Below the pieces are notes generated by a model, which worked only from the letters and a program-made list of their open reading frames with translations, was not told where the DNA came from and did not search any database. A program made the position numbers and the translations under genes. Below, in pieces: positions 9,141-18,604 of a stretch of 64,000 nucleotides of DNA (positions are counted from its first letter, which is position 1; every line of letters starts with the position of its first letter). Origin of the DNA: Treponema sp. (GTDB lineage: Bacteria > Spirochaetota > Spirochaetia > Treponematales > Treponemataceae); NCBI GenBank assembly GCA_002749205.1, contig PDOP01000043.1, positions 1 through 64,000 of the forward strand. Reading direction: 5' to 3'.

Positions 9141-9308
9141 AATAAAAAATTTTAAAATAAATCCAAAACAGTTCTTAACATGTATGATTTTGTAGACGCA
9201 TTAGAGCTTGAAAAACAGGAAAAAGATATTTTTATGTATGGTTTTTTATACTACTTAAGAGTTAGTCTGAGCTCGAAAAAAGAAACAGAAAACCGGACTG
9301 CTAAGGGA

Positions 9309-9345
9309 AAGGAATGAAGTATTTTTTGAAAATACTTCATTCCTT
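9309..9345. repeat. Perfect 17-bp hairpin
   Basis: AAGGAATGAAGTATTTT, a 3-nt loop, then its exact reverse complement. It abuts family-1 copy C2 and probably belongs to that element's 3' flank. Confidence 0.7.
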
Positions 9346-9556
9346 CGCTGCTAATATCGTTGCGCGTGCGTGGCGAAAACCGTCTATCCTTTCGTCCGCT
9401 CAAAATTTAAAAAGAAAAGGTGGTTGTAGCGAAAGCGGAAAACACCGATTAAGAAAAACATATAAGGACGAAAGATTATGCGGTTGGAGCGGGTTGCAAA
9501 GTAAAGTGTTGTGGAAACAACAATTTAATACTGTTTCTCATTTCAACACTTTACTT
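9346..9556 (-). repeat. Family-1 compound-hairpin repeat, copy C2
   Basis: Minus orientation. Arm 1 AACCG (9377-9381) pairs with CGGTT (9480-9484); arm 2 CTTTCGTCC (9388-9396) with GGACGAAAG (9465-9473). Loops are type B, with the type-B flank CCACGCACGC. An outer hairpin (AAAGTAAAGTGTTG and its complement) closes the 5' end. The 87-aa ORF called here in the track is a by-product. Confidence 0.75.
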
Positions 9557-9565
9557 TATATTTTT

Positions 9566-10453
9566 TTATGTAATTGATGCCGAATAAATTCCTTTGATTG
9601 AATCGGCAATTGTTGTGTTAAACTCAGAGTCGCTTTGATTTGCATTTAAACCTTCGGCGAGTGCTCTCGAAAAACTTGCAATCATTCCGTTGTTTTTTGA
9701 AAGTAAATCGTTTGCTTCTGCTCGAGGGTATCCGCCTGACAATGCTACCACGCGTACAACTTGAGGGTGCTTTGTGAATTCTTGATAAAGATTAGCCTCA
9801 GTCGGAATCGAAAGTTTGAACATTACCATTAAGTCGTTAGGCAAACTTTCAAGATGTGCGACAAGCTCTTTTTTTAAGATTTCTTCACATTTTGCTTTAT
9901 CGGGTGATTTAATGTCCACTTCAGGCTCGATGATTGGCACAAGACCCGCTTTTGCAATTTGAATGCCAAATTCAAACTGTTGGTCGACAATCGCCTTAAT
10001 ACCTTCTGCATTTGCCTCTTTTATAACAGAGCGCATTTTTGTACCGAAGATATTCTTTTCTTTGGCACGCTTTAGAGTTGCGTCCAAATTTGGAATCGGC
10101 TTCATAAGCTGAACACCGTTATTCAAATCGGCAAGCCCTTTGTCAACTTTTAAGAATGGCAGAATTTTTTTCTTTTCCCACAAAAAGTCTGCGGTAGGCA
10201 TTCCCATGATTTCCCGTTCCATTGTTTGTTCAAATAATATGGCACCTAAAATACTGTCTGAATTAAATGCTTCACTTGTAATAATTCTTGTGCGCATTTC
10301 ATGTACAAGGTCGAACATTTTATCTTCACCTGAATATGCACTTTCCGAAATACCGTAAGCCGCCAAAGCCTTAGGCGTACTTCCACCGCTTTGGTCAAGT
10401 GCAGCAATAAAACCTTTGTCATTTTTCATGCGGTTAAGTTTTACACTATCCAT
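9566..10453 (-). CDS. fba: Fructose-bisphosphate aldolase, class I
   Basis: Schiff-base aldolase that splits fructose 1,6-bisphosphate in glycolysis; cytoplasmic. The short class I form (296 aa) is recognised from [20 protein letters not shown] at the N-terminus, the IIEPEVDI strand and the active-site lysine region [16 protein letters not shown]. No metal ligands of class II enzymes are present. GGAGG lies 6 nt before ATG 10453; the track's start at 10465 is upstream of the SD. A near-consensus promoter precedes it. Confidence 0.95.
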   Translation of the reverse strand: MDSVKLNRMKNDKGFIAALDQSGGSTPKALAAYGISESAYSGEDKMFDLVHEMRTRIITSEAFNSDSILGAILFEQTMEREIMGMPTADFLWEKKKILPFLKVDKGLADLNNGVQLMKPIPNLDATLKRAKEKNIFGTKMRSVIKEANAEGIKAIVDQQFEFGIQIAKAGLVPIIEPEVDIKSPDKAKCEEILKKELVAHLESLPNDLMVMFKLSIPTEANLYQEFTKHPQVVRVVALSGGYPRAEANDLLSKNNGMIASFSRALAEGLNANQSDSEFNTTIADSIKGIYSASIT

Positions 10454-10486
10454 AAATACCTCCAAAATATTATGTAATCTAATTTT

Positions 10487-10514
10487 ATTATAACATATTG
10501 TTCAATTCTGTCAA
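10487..10514 (-). promoter_or_regulatory. Consensus sigma-70 promoter of the aldolase gene
   Basis: Minus strand: TTGACA (10514-10509), 16-bp spacer, TATAAT (10492-10487). Both hexamers are perfect, fitting a highly expressed glycolytic gene. Confidence 0.8.
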
Positions 10515-10533
10515 GAACCATTTAAAATTTTTG

Positions 10534-10634
10534 AAAGGGGGTGTATCCCCCTAGCTCCAAAAAACGCCGGTCTTTTGCAAGTGGCTCCGGTTATGTTTTT
10601 TTTAACGGCGTTGTTTTTCCGCTACCCCCCAAAG
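10534..10634 (-). repeat. Family-2 repeat, copy F2b
   Basis: Minus strand: GGGGGGTAGCGGAAAAACAA, variable stem AACGCC...GGCGTT, TTTTGGAGCTAGGGGG and ATACACCCCCTTT. The loop contains a family-3-like word (GAGCCACTTGCAAAAG). The rest of 10466-10799 is A/T-rich with no gene. Confidence 0.75.
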
Positions 10635-10799
10635 TAAAAGACAGCTATACATAAAGTCAACGATACACTACACTATTACAAAGCGAAATGTTTTTTTCAT
10701 AAAACTTCAATATAAACTTAAATATAAAATGACAGAAGCCCTATAATAAATAGTGCCGCTATCTATTGAAAAAAAAAATTATTTATGTTAGTTTGCATT

Positions 10800-12656
10800 A
10801 TGCAAAAAGGTTTTGTTGTTTTATATAAAAATAAACCTGCCGTCATTAAAGAATCAGTGGCAGATAAAATTATAATTGAATTACAAGATGGAGAAAAAAA
10901 AGTTAGAAATAAAGATGTTGAAATTTTAAGTAAGTTTCCGGTAACAAATTTAAAAGCTTTATTAAATGCTACAATAAGCGAGCCTGACTTTTCCGATGTG
11001 TTTGAATTTTTTGAAAATGAAGAGCCGACCTTTGATGAAATTGTCGAATTAGTTTGGGGGAAGTATTTACCGGAGCAAATTTGGAAAATTTGGCAAACTG
11101 TTTCCGATTCTGTTTATTTTGAAACAAGCATACCGACTGCACCCATTAAAATAAGAAACCAATCCGAAATTGATGAATTAAAATCAAAACAAGAAGAAAA
11201 AGCCAATCATGAAGAAAAATATATAAAATTTATTGATGTGCTAAAAAAGCAATTAAAAAAAACTGAAGATGATTTTAATTCAACATTGCTTTTAAAAGAA
11301 TTCCCGTCATTCCTACAGGAAATTGAATCGTTTGCATTGGGCAAAATGGAAAAATCCAAAGTTCTTTCCGATGCAAAAGTTAAACAAACCCCTGAAAACG
11401 CACATGATGTTTTAATTAAACTTGGATATTGGAATATCGAAAAAAACCCGTATCCTGCAAGATACGGCTGCTCGGTAAATGATTCAAAAGAAAAAATTAT
11501 TCCACCTGATTTTAATAAACCTTTTTTGGATTTAACAAGCCTGACTGCCTATGCAATAGACAACCGGGGCAGTACTGATCCTGACGATGCTGTTTGTTAT
11601 GACGGAAAATATCTTTGGATTCATGTCGCAAATCCGGCAGAAACCGTAACCTGCGATTCTACAAGCGATTTATCAGCGCGAAAAAGAGGGGTAACTCTAT
11701 ACATTCCTGATGGCACGGCAAGAATGCTCGGCTCTGATGCCGTTAAATATTATGCCTTAGGATTAACCGAACAATGTTATGCCCTATCGTTTAGACTTGA
11801 ATTAAATGACAACTTTGAAATTGAGAATACCGAAATTATGCGTACAAAAATAACCGTAAAGCGAATGACATACGATGAAGCGGAGGCGAAAAAAGACAGC
11901 AAAGAATTAAAACCCCTGTTTGATATTGCAAATTCACTTTTTGAAAGACGCATAAAAAATGGAGCAGTATCAATTCAAATGCCTGAGGTCTACATAAGGG
12001 TAATGGACAAAACGGTCTGTATTACGCCTTCGGCAATTCTTAGCTCACAGGCTATGATTAGAGAGATGATGCTAATAGCAGGTGAGGCAGGTGCAACTTT
12101 TGCATTCAAAAACCGAATACCGTTTCAATATGTAAGTCAGGAGCAACCTACCCTCCCAAATGATTTGCCTGAAGGACTCGCCGGTGAATATAAAAAACGC
12201 AAGTCTATGAAATCCAGAACCGTATCTACAACTCCGTCAAAACACGCCGCTTTAGGTATAAGTATGTATGCACAGGTTACAAGCCCGCTTAGACGATACG
12301 GAGACTTGGTTTCTCATCAGCAATTACTAAAATTTATTGACGGTGAAAGTCTAATTCCAAAAGATGATTTTCTGCACAGAATTGCACTCGGCGATCAGGC
12401 TACACGACAGGCAATACTAGCCACCCGCTCTTCAAAACTGCACTGGACGCTTGTATACATGCAGCAAAACCCGAATATAACCTATGAAGCCATAGTTCTC
12501 GAAAATACCGTTAATTACACACATATAATAATTCCCGAGCTTGCTTTTGAATATAATATTAAACTGAAATCAAAAAAAATGCTAAACGAAAAATTAAATG
12601 TCCGTACAGAAAGCGTAAATATCCCGTTTCAAAATGTTGTCCTTAAAGAAGTTTAA
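10800..12656 (+). CDS. RNB-domain exoribonuclease (RNase II/R family)
   Basis: 618-residue 3'-5' exoribonuclease. The catalytic RNB block is seen in AIDNRGSTDPDDAVCYDG with clustered aspartates for Mg2+ (near residue 260), and the family signature SPLRRYGDLVSHQQLL lies near residue 495. The N-terminal 200 residues are treponemal and lack an obvious cold-shock domain, and the S1 domain is reduced. The track starts at ATG 10785; neither ATG has an SD, and TTGAAA-N16-TTAGTT ends 6 nt before ATG 10800, so I prefer that as a leaderless start. Confidence 0.88.
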   Translation: MQKGFVVLYKNKPAVIKESVADKIIIELQDGEKKVRNKDVEILSKFPVTNLKALLNATISEPDFSDVFEFFENEEPTFDEIVELVWGKYLPEQIWKIWQTVSDSVYFETSIPTAPIKIRNQSEIDELKSKQEEKANHEEKYIKFIDVLKKQLKKTEDDFNSTLLLKEFPSFLQEIESFALGKMEKSKVLSDAKVKQTPENAHDVLIKLGYWNIEKNPYPARYGCSVNDSKEKIIPPDFNKPFLDLTSLTAYAIDNRGSTDPDDAVCYDGKYLWIHVANPAETVTCDSTSDLSARKRGVTLYIPDGTARMLGSDAVKYYALGLTEQCYALSFRLELNDNFEIENTEIMRTKITVKRMTYDEAEAKKDSKELKPLFDIANSLFERRIKNGAVSIQMPEVYIRVMDKTVCITPSAILSSQAMIREMMLIAGEAGATFAFKNRIPFQYVSQEQPTLPNDLPEGLAGEYKKRKSMKSRTVSTTPSKHAALGISMYAQVTSPLRRYGDLVSHQQLLKFIDGESLIPKDDFLHRIALGDQATRQAILATRSSKLHWTLVYMQQNPNITYEAIVLENTVNYTHIIIPELAFEYNIKLKSKKMLNEKLNVRTESVNIPFQNVVLKEV

Positions 12657-12858
12657 AGTCCCAAAAAACAGTTAAAACATCTGTATTTTAAAGGTTTTTA
12701 TCAAAAAAACTTCATTTAAACGACTATATTCAAATAAAACACTTGCATCTTTTTTAAAAATCTGCTAAAGTTGTTTGTGGTTGTAAAGTAAGTAAATAAG
12801 CTGCTTTTTTTTGAGCATTTTAAAAAATGCCTCAAAATATGACTACTTATTGATTTTT

Positions 12859-13170
12859 ATGCAAAACAAAGATGAAAATTTTTTCATAAAAACTTCTGAT
12901 GTGCCTATTGAGTCGTTAAGTCGTGAACAAAAGGCTAAATTAAACAGAAAAGGCAATAAGCACTTTAATTCAGGTGATATTGCTTCGGCTGCCAGAATTT
13001 TTATGACAACCGGATATTCTGATGGGCTTTCTCGAATTGGCGATTATTACATGCTAAAAAATGAAAAGCTGACTGCATTAAAATATTACAAACTTGCTCA
13101 TAATAAAGCGAATGTAGATTTAATTGTTGAAGAAATTGCACAATTAATAAAAGTCATGATTAACAATTAG
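12859..13170 (+). CDS. Small TPR-like protein of unknown function
   Basis: 103 residues, soluble and helical. The stretch RKGNKHFNSGDIASAARIF and the following ALKYYKLAHNKA resemble one and a half tetratricopeptide units. The track start is a TTG at 12811 inside an imperfect hairpin, so the ATG at 12859 (MQNKDENFF) is preferred, though no SD is seen. It lies 8 bp before a larger TPR gene, and the two probably form one transcript. Partner and function unknown. Confidence 0.65.
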   Translation: MQNKDENFFIKTSDVPIESLSREQKAKLNRKGNKHFNSGDIASAARIFMTTGYSDGLSRIGDYYMLKNEKLTALKYYKLAHNKANVDLIVEEIAQLIKVMINN

Positions 13171-13178
13171 GAGAAAAT

Positions 13179-14405
13179 ATGTTTGGCTTTGATTGGAAAA
13201 ATAAAAAAAATAAAGCACAATCTGAAAATAAAGAAGGTTTAATCACAAAGCAAGAAGATGACTTCAGCATGGTTGGAACACCGGAATTTGAAAAAAGCGA
13301 TAAACCTGAAAATGAAAAAACAGAAAAAGAAAAACTTCTTGACCAAATTGCAGAAATCTCAAAACAAGGCTATGCATTTTTAAAAGAAAACGACACGGCT
13401 AATGCAACTATAGAATTTAAGCGCATACTGACATTAGACGAGCATAATAACTATGCACTGGTAGGCTTGGGAGATGCAGCCAGAAAAGAACATAAATGCG
13501 AAGATGCCATAAAATACTACACAGAGTGTTTAACTCATCATCCTGATAATAATTATGCACTTTTTGGACTTGCAGATTGTCATAAATTCCTAAAACAATA
13601 CAACAGGGCGATTGAAGTTTGGGAAAAATATTTAAAGTTTGATGACACAAATATTACAGTTTTAACCAGAATTGGAGACTCCTATCGAAAAATCCGAAAT
13701 TTTGACAATGCAAAAAGGTTATATCAAAGAGTTCTGGAATTATCAGAAGAAAACTCCTATGCCTTAATAGGTTTAGGACATCTTTATTATGATTTCAAAA
13801 AATACCGTGAAGCCTTGGGATATTGGCAAAAAGTGCTTGAAATAAGCGGAGATCATGTAGATATTAGAATCTTAACCTCAATCGGCAACTGTTACCGAAA
13901 AATAAAACAATTCGACAAAGGCGTTCCATTCTTTCAAGATGCCTTGAAACGCGACGAGGATAATTTCTATGCTTTGTTCGGACTTGCCGATTGTTATCGA
14001 GGGTTAAATCAGCAAAGTCAGTCTATACAATACTGGAACAGAATACTGGAGCAGGATCCAAACAACAAGGTTATACTGACAAGGGTCGGAGATGCTTACA
14101 GAAACAAAAAAGAATACAAAAAGGCAGAAGAGTGCTATCAAAGAGCATTGGACATTGCTTATGATTCTTATGCTATGCTGGGATTGGCAATATTAAAAAA
14201 ACGACAGGGTATGTACGAAGAAGCAATCACCAGTTTATTACAACTAATACAAGCAGATAGAAAAAACTATCGTGTTTATTTAGAGCTTGCAGATTGCTAT
14301 ATTCAAACAAACCGAAAAAGCGATGCAATCAATATATTAAAAACATTCAAACAATTTGGAATTAGAAATCAAGCAATAAACGAGCTGTATGATTCGCTTT
14401 TATAG
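13179..14405 (+). CDS. Tetratricopeptide-repeat protein
   Basis: 408 residues. A charged, Lys/Glu-rich N-terminus of about 60 residues is followed by roughly nine TPR units, visible as recurring NNYALVGLGDAARK / NNYALFGLADCHK / NSYALIGLGHLYYD blocks. No signal peptide or membrane segment, so a cytoplasmic scaffold is likely. AGGAG precedes the ATG. Its end is 18 bp before rlmN on the same strand. Confidence 0.88.
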   Translation: MFGFDWKNKKNKAQSENKEGLITKQEDDFSMVGTPEFEKSDKPENEKTEKEKLLDQIAEISKQGYAFLKENDTANATIEFKRILTLDEHNNYALVGLGDAARKEHKCEDAIKYYTECLTHHPDNNYALFGLADCHKFLKQYNRAIEVWEKYLKFDDTNITVLTRIGDSYRKIRNFDNAKRLYQRVLELSEENSYALIGLGHLYYDFKKYREALGYWQKVLEISGDHVDIRILTSIGNCYRKIKQFDKGVPFFQDALKRDEDNFYALFGLADCYRGLNQQSQSIQYWNRILEQDPNNKVILTRVGDAYRNKKEYKKAEECYQRALDIAYDSYAMLGLAILKKRQGMYEEAITSLLQLIQADRKNYRVYLELADCYIQTNRKSDAINILKTFKQFGIRNQAINELYDSLL

Positions 14406-14423
14406 CCCTGAGGAATACATGTT

Positions 14424-15461
14424 TTGAACAACACTAACATCAAATCACTTTCGGGAATGCTTCCGACAGAGATAGTTAATGAATGTAATCTAAAACAAAA
14501 TTTCAGAGGGCAACAAATTTTTGAAAACATCGCAAAGGGTGTTGCAAATATTTCAGAGCTTACAAACCTGTCCATTAAGGAGCGCGAAAGACTCTCTGAA
14601 AAATTTGCAGTTAGAGAAACAGTTGTTGAGGACAAACTAATTGACCCTGACGGAACAGTAAAGCTTGTTATAAACTTAAATGACGGCAACAAAGTTGAAA
14701 CCGTCCTTTTAGAAGATAAATCCAAAAGAAAAACAGCATGCCTTTCCTCACAAGCAGGGTGTCCTCTTGCCTGCTCATTCTGTAAAACAGGGCAGTTGGG
14801 GTTTTCAAGAAATCTTGATGCGAGTGAAATAGTCGAACAATTTTTTTATCTGGAGCAATCCGTTGGTAAACTTGATAACATAGTTTTTATGGGTATGGGA
14901 GAGCCATTACTTAATTTAAACGAATTAAAAAAAGCGATAGCAATACTATCCCACCCCAAAGGGCGTAATTTTTCAAAACGGCGTATCACAGTTTCAACAG
15001 CCGGAGTCATAAAGGGAATTTACGAACTAACAGATACATTACCTGAAATTAAGCTTGCCGTTTCACTGACTACAGCAGACCAAGACCTCAGAGCAAAACT
15101 CATGCCGGTTGAAAAAAACAACCCGTTAAATGAATTAAAAACAGCAATAAAATATTATAATCAAAAAACAAAAAAGCGTGTAACTCTCGAAGTTGCATTG
15201 ATGCACAATGTAAACAGCAGTTTTAAATCTGCAAAAAAAATCATTGATTTTACCGATAGCTTAAATGTACATATAAACTTAATACCATGGAACCCTATTC
15301 CTGAGCTTAATTTCAAAAGCCCGACCCACAGCGAGCTTTTAAATTTTGAAAAATATCTTACCGATGCAGGGCTCAATGTAACCAAACGATTAAGTCGGGG
15401 ACAAAAAATTGGAGGGGCATGCGGACAACTCGGTAAAACAAATATTAGCCAAGACAGCTAA
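14424..15461 (+). CDS. rlmN: Dual-specificity RNA methyltransferase RlmN
   Basis: Radical-SAM enzyme making 2-methyladenosine in 23S rRNA A2503 and some tRNAs. The 4Fe-4S motif CxxxCxxC is in GCPLACSFCKTGQLGF (near residue 112), MGMGEPLLN is the SAM strand, and the C-terminal catalytic Cys is in GQKIGGACGQLG. 345 aa, normal. The start is a TTG about 10 nt after GAGG; an ATG at 14418 in another frame stops after two codons. Confidence 0.95.
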   Translation: MNNTNIKSLSGMLPTEIVNECNLKQNFRGQQIFENIAKGVANISELTNLSIKERERLSEKFAVRETVVEDKLIDPDGTVKLVINLNDGNKVETVLLEDKSKRKTACLSSQAGCPLACSFCKTGQLGFSRNLDASEIVEQFFYLEQSVGKLDNIVFMGMGEPLLNLNELKKAIAILSHPKGRNFSKRRITVSTAGVIKGIYELTDTLPEIKLAVSLTTADQDLRAKLMPVEKNNPLNELKTAIKYYNQKTKKRVTLEVALMHNVNSSFKSAKKIIDFTDSLNVHINLIPWNPIPELNFKSPTHSELLNFEKYLTDAGLNVTKRLSRGQKIGGACGQLGKTNISQDS

Positions 15462-15475
15462 ACACAATTAGAATG

Positions 15476-17728
15476 TTATTTTCGGGTGTGTTTTGTATTT
15501 ACTGCCCTGCGTTGTTTTTGCCTTTCATCTTGTTGCTTTTTAGAATGCTTTTTTAAAGCTTCAATTTTTTGTGGATTATAAAAACCCTCTTTCCAATTGA
15601 ATTTAGATGTATCCGGTAAAGGCATGGCATTTTTACAGGCATTGAGAATTAACCGATAATTATGCCGTTCCACCGAAGTATGAGAAAAATCAATTAAATA
15701 CTTTTTCAGCCCCTTTTTTGCAAGCAGCCCTGTTCTTTCCGTAATTGAAAAAGGCTTTTCCGGTAACACAAAAGCCGCAGAAGGTGTCGAAAAAGCTCTA
15801 AATTCTTCACCGGTTTTATCTGAAAAATATAAAAAGTCATATTTTTCCGGTAATTTTTGCCTGATACGAAACAAAACAGGATATGCAAAAACGGGACATA
15901 AAACTTCGCTTCTGTCTTTTAATTTAAATGTTTGTTCAATATTATCTTGTGAATTCTCAATGGGCGAAACAAACTTATTCAAACCATTTTCTGTCAACCA
16001 GGAAGCCGACCACTTATTAAACGAATAAAGATAAGGACCTGCAATTAAATTAAGGCTCTTGTTTCGCAACATTGAAATATGCCCCGGATTATTTAAAACA
16101 AACTGCTTATACCCGTTTTCAATCAAGCAATTAAGCTTTTTTGAAAGCGCCGACTCGATTTCCTGAGGCAAAAAAGGATCAAGTGAAATCAAAACTTCTG
16201 ACCTTGCAAATGGTATCATAGCGGCTGTATTATTGGATAAAAGAGCGTTTTCGGTATCTTCATTAAGATTTATAATTACACGCACCGGTTTATCAATTAA
16301 AAGCGCATGAACATCGCGTATTGATGAAACTTGAACATAATAACCGTCAGGAAAAGGATTGTTTCCTCTTTTTTTTGAGCGATGCTTTTTGCCATTTTCA
16401 TTTCTTTTATCATCATTTTGTAGAGCAGAGTTTAAATCAAGCTCAATATCGGGCATGCCTGCTCTTTGAGGGCGTTTTTTATACTTCGTTAAACTCTTAG
16501 GCAATATATTCGAATATCTTTTTGTCATCGCTTTAGTTTGTAAAAGATAAACATTATCGTCTATCCCAAACTGTACCGGTATTTGTATCCAGCTTTTACC
16601 GTTTGCCGTTTTGACATCTTGTATTTTCCAACTTTCACGCACCGTATCGTTTTTTGAATGTAAGCGAAGCGAATCGCCTATAACGGGGATAAACCCACTG
16701 CCGCCTGTAAAAAAAGCATAATGAACCTTGCGTTTTAAATTATCCTCCCCTTTTGCGGAAACTTCTTGAATATCAAACTTTTTTGTTTCAGAAACTTTTC
16801 CTAAATACAAACCTGTGCCGGCAGCCTGTTTTGGATTGAGTACAGAATCAAGTTTTTTAGTTACAAGCATAAAAGAAGTTTTTGAGCGAGCAAAATCATT
16901 AGCCAGAATTCTTTTTCCATGCTCAATAGCGGCTTTTGCATCAGAATGATAATTATCAATAACATATCTGTAGGCAGACACAACCGTACCAACATATTCG
17001 GCACTCTTCATTCTGCCTTCAATCTTAAACGAATTTACACCGGCATCTATAAGCTCAGGAATATAATCCAAAAGCTGTAAATCATAGGGCGAAAAATAAA
17101 AGCCCGACTGCTTTTTATCGCCTTTGTCTATGTTATATATCCGCCTGCATGCTTGTGTACACATTCCTCTGTTTGCAGACTTACCGCCCAAAAAACTTGA
17201 AAACATACAAAGCCCCGACTCACTTATACAAAGAGCTCCATGCACAAACATTTCAAGCTCGCATGATGTATACTGCTTAATCTCTCTGATTTCGTTTAAT
17301 GAAAGCTCCCTTGCCAAAACCACTCTGGAGACCCCGAAACGGCTCATCGCATTGGCTGACTTTGCACTTGCAATATTCATCTGTGTTGAAGCATGTATAT
17401 TTAAATCAGGAAAATATTCGCGTATCATTTTTACAACGCCAAAATCCTGAACAATAACCCCGTCAGGTCCGACTGAATTCAAAAATTTCAATAGCGAAAA
17501 AAGCTCCGCCGTTTCATCATCGGTAATCACTGTGTTCACGGTTACATAAACCTTTTTATTTCTTTTATGCAATGCCTCAACAGTCGCCTGAAACTGAGCC
17601 CAAGAAAAATTGGAAGAGCGCATTCTGGCATTAAAACTTTTCAAACCAAGATAAACGGCATCAGCACCTTCACTGACCGCAGCATTCATCGCCTCCACAC
17701 TACCTGCGGGCGCCAATAATTCCACCAT
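15476..17728 (-). CDS. U32-family peptidase-like RNA hydroxylase
   Basis: 750 residues. The N-terminal half is a U32 domain (VELLAPAGSVEAMNAAVSEG; HGALCISESGLCMFSS; NSFKIEGRMKSAEYVGTVV) with conserved cysteines including CTQACRR. Long members with a C-terminal DUF3656-type half include RlhA, a 23S rRNA C2501 hydroxylase, so an RNA-modification role is more likely than proteolysis; the rRNA target is inference. AAGGAG is 5 nt before ATG 17728, so the track start at 17770 is too long. It converges on rlmN with a 14-bp gap. Confidence 0.82.
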   Translation of the reverse strand: MVELLAPAGSVEAMNAAVSEGADAVYLGLKSFNARMRSSNFSWAQFQATVEALHKRNKKVYVTVNTVITDDETAELFSLLKFLNSVGPDGVIVQDFGVVKMIREYFPDLNIHASTQMNIASAKSANAMSRFGVSRVVLARELSLNEIREIKQYTSCELEMFVHGALCISESGLCMFSSFLGGKSANRGMCTQACRRIYNIDKGDKKQSGFYFSPYDLQLLDYIPELIDAGVNSFKIEGRMKSAEYVGTVVSAYRYVIDNYHSDAKAAIEHGKRILANDFARSKTSFMLVTKKLDSVLNPKQAAGTGLYLGKVSETKKFDIQEVSAKGEDNLKRKVHYAFFTGGSGFIPVIGDSLRLHSKNDTVRESWKIQDVKTANGKSWIQIPVQFGIDDNVYLLQTKAMTKRYSNILPKSLTKYKKRPQRAGMPDIELDLNSALQNDDKRNENGKKHRSKKRGNNPFPDGYYVQVSSIRDVHALLIDKPVRVIINLNEDTENALLSNNTAAMIPFARSEVLISLDPFLPQEIESALSKKLNCLIENGYKQFVLNNPGHISMLRNKSLNLIAGPYLYSFNKWSASWLTENGLNKFVSPIENSQDNIEQTFKLKDRSEVLCPVFAYPVLFRIRQKLPEKYDFLYFSDKTGEEFRAFSTPSAAFVLPEKPFSITERTGLLAKKGLKKYLIDFSHTSVERHNYRLILNACKNAMPLPDTSKFNWKEGFYNPQKIEALKKHSKKQQDERQKQRRAVNTKHTRK

Positions 17729-17803
17729 AAAAACTCCTTGAACCAAAACCGAATTATACACTAAAAACAAACTTTAATAAAGTGCAAAAATATACTTTTT
17801 ATT

Positions 17804-17938
17804 TTAAGAGGGGGAGCCTCCCCCTCGCTTGCAAAAAATTGCCTTTTTTCTTTTTTTAAATTATATCGAGTCTTCGTCCCTACAGCCTCGATTTCTTATA
17901 AATTTAAGCAAGGCAATTGTTTTTCCGCTACCCCCCAA
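17804..17938 (-). repeat. Family-2 repeat, copy F2c
   Basis: Minus strand: GGGGGGTAGCGGAAAAACAA, stem AATTGCCTT...AAGGCAATT, TTTTTTGCAAGCGAGGGGG and a GGGGGAGGCTCCCCC hairpin. An inner IR (ATCGAG...CTCGAT) sits in the loop. Confidence 0.8.
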
Positions 17939-17979
17939 CGATTCATTATAGTGCTACATAAAGGGCACGATATACTCTT

Positions 17980-18019
17980 AAGTCGCTTGCAAAAGCCGGG
18001 TTAGTTTTCCAATTTCCTC
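17980..18019 (+). repeat. Family-3 repeat fragment, copy F3b
   Basis: Reads AGTCGCTTGCAAAAGCC...TTAGTTTTCCAATTTCCTC, matching the two ends of family 3 with the middle shortened. It sits between F2c and C3. Confidence 0.5.
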
Positions 18020-18044
18020 TCATTAGTTTTAAGACGAGATATTA

Positions 18045-18256
18045 AGAAGAATACCGGCGTGCTATACAAACTCGGTTAACCTGATTTTAAGCTCGCCGTT
18101 ATCCTTTTGTTTGATTGGTTTATTCAGTTAAAAGCGGCTCATTTTGAGACGCTGATTATTATGGCAGAAAAAAACAAAAGATTTAAGGCGAGCGCCGGTT
18201 GCAGAGCATTAAATCTTGAAGGATTTTACAAATCCTTCAAGATTTAATAGCGATAA
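18045..18256 (-). repeat. Family-1 compound-hairpin repeat, copy C3
   Basis: Minus orientation. Arm 1 GCTCGCC (18091-18097)/GGCGAGC (18187-18193); arm 2 CTTTTGTTT (18104-18112)/AAACAAAAG (18172-18180); type-A loops (TTAAAT / GATAAC). The 5' side carries a perfect 19-bp hairpin (18208-18226/18230-18248) and the terminal TTATCGC; the 3' side has AAAATCAGGTTAA and GCCGGTATTC. Confidence 0.85.
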
Positions 18257-18332
18257 AAATTTAAAAATAATGCAAAATTTCCATCAAAAAGCTAAAAAAT
18301 CCATAAATTATTGATTTTTTTTAAAAAAGCAC

Positions 18333-18361
18333 TAAACACTATCCTGAAAATATGATATAAT
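18333..18361 (+). promoter_or_regulatory. Promoter of the 44-residue protein gene
   Basis: TAAACA (18333-18338), 17-bp spacer, TATAAT (18356-18361); predicted leader of about 27 nt contains the SD. Confidence 0.5.
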
Positions 18362-18394
18362 ATACTGTATAATTGATACTAAAGAGGTGGTGAG

Positions 18395-18529
18395 ATGGCA
18401 TATAAACTTAATGGCGCGAAATTTGAAACAATGGAAGAGCTGATTATGGCCTTATATCCGATGTTCGCAGACCAGATGAGTGAAGATGAATTTAAAGCTT
18501 ATGCTAATGAAAATGCAGAGCAAAGCTAA
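18395..18529 (+). CDS. Small acidic protein, 44 residues (not in ORF track)
   Basis: Opens with MAYKLNGAKFETMEELI and ends NENAEQS. It reads like a folded small helical protein with an amphipathic Glu/Met-rich helix. Support: a strong SD (GAGGTGG) 5 nt before the ATG, a TATAAT box at proper distance, and no competing gene. It lies between family-1 copy C3 and the convergent GH13 gene (75-bp gap). No family recognised; a regulatory or toxin/antitoxin-like role is possible but nothing shows it. Confidence 0.6.
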   Translation: MAYKLNGAKFETMEELIMALYPMFADQMSEDEFKAYANENAEQS

Positions 18530-18604
18530 TTTTTTAAGCTGCTGGTTTAATGTACCGCTCTAAACTGCGTGGCCGTAATGTGGTTTGGAGCTTTTTCCCA
18601 GGTT

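Noticed and set aside
9180-9317. 45-residue ORF starting MYDFVDALELEKQEKD
   Set aside because: Reads like protein but has no SD, no near -10 box and runs into the 9309 hairpin; could be a gene remnant.
9314-9577. 87-residue plus-strand ORF in the track
   Set aside because: Lies across the family-1 copy C2 and its hairpins and overlaps the aldolase stop; composition is that of the repeat.
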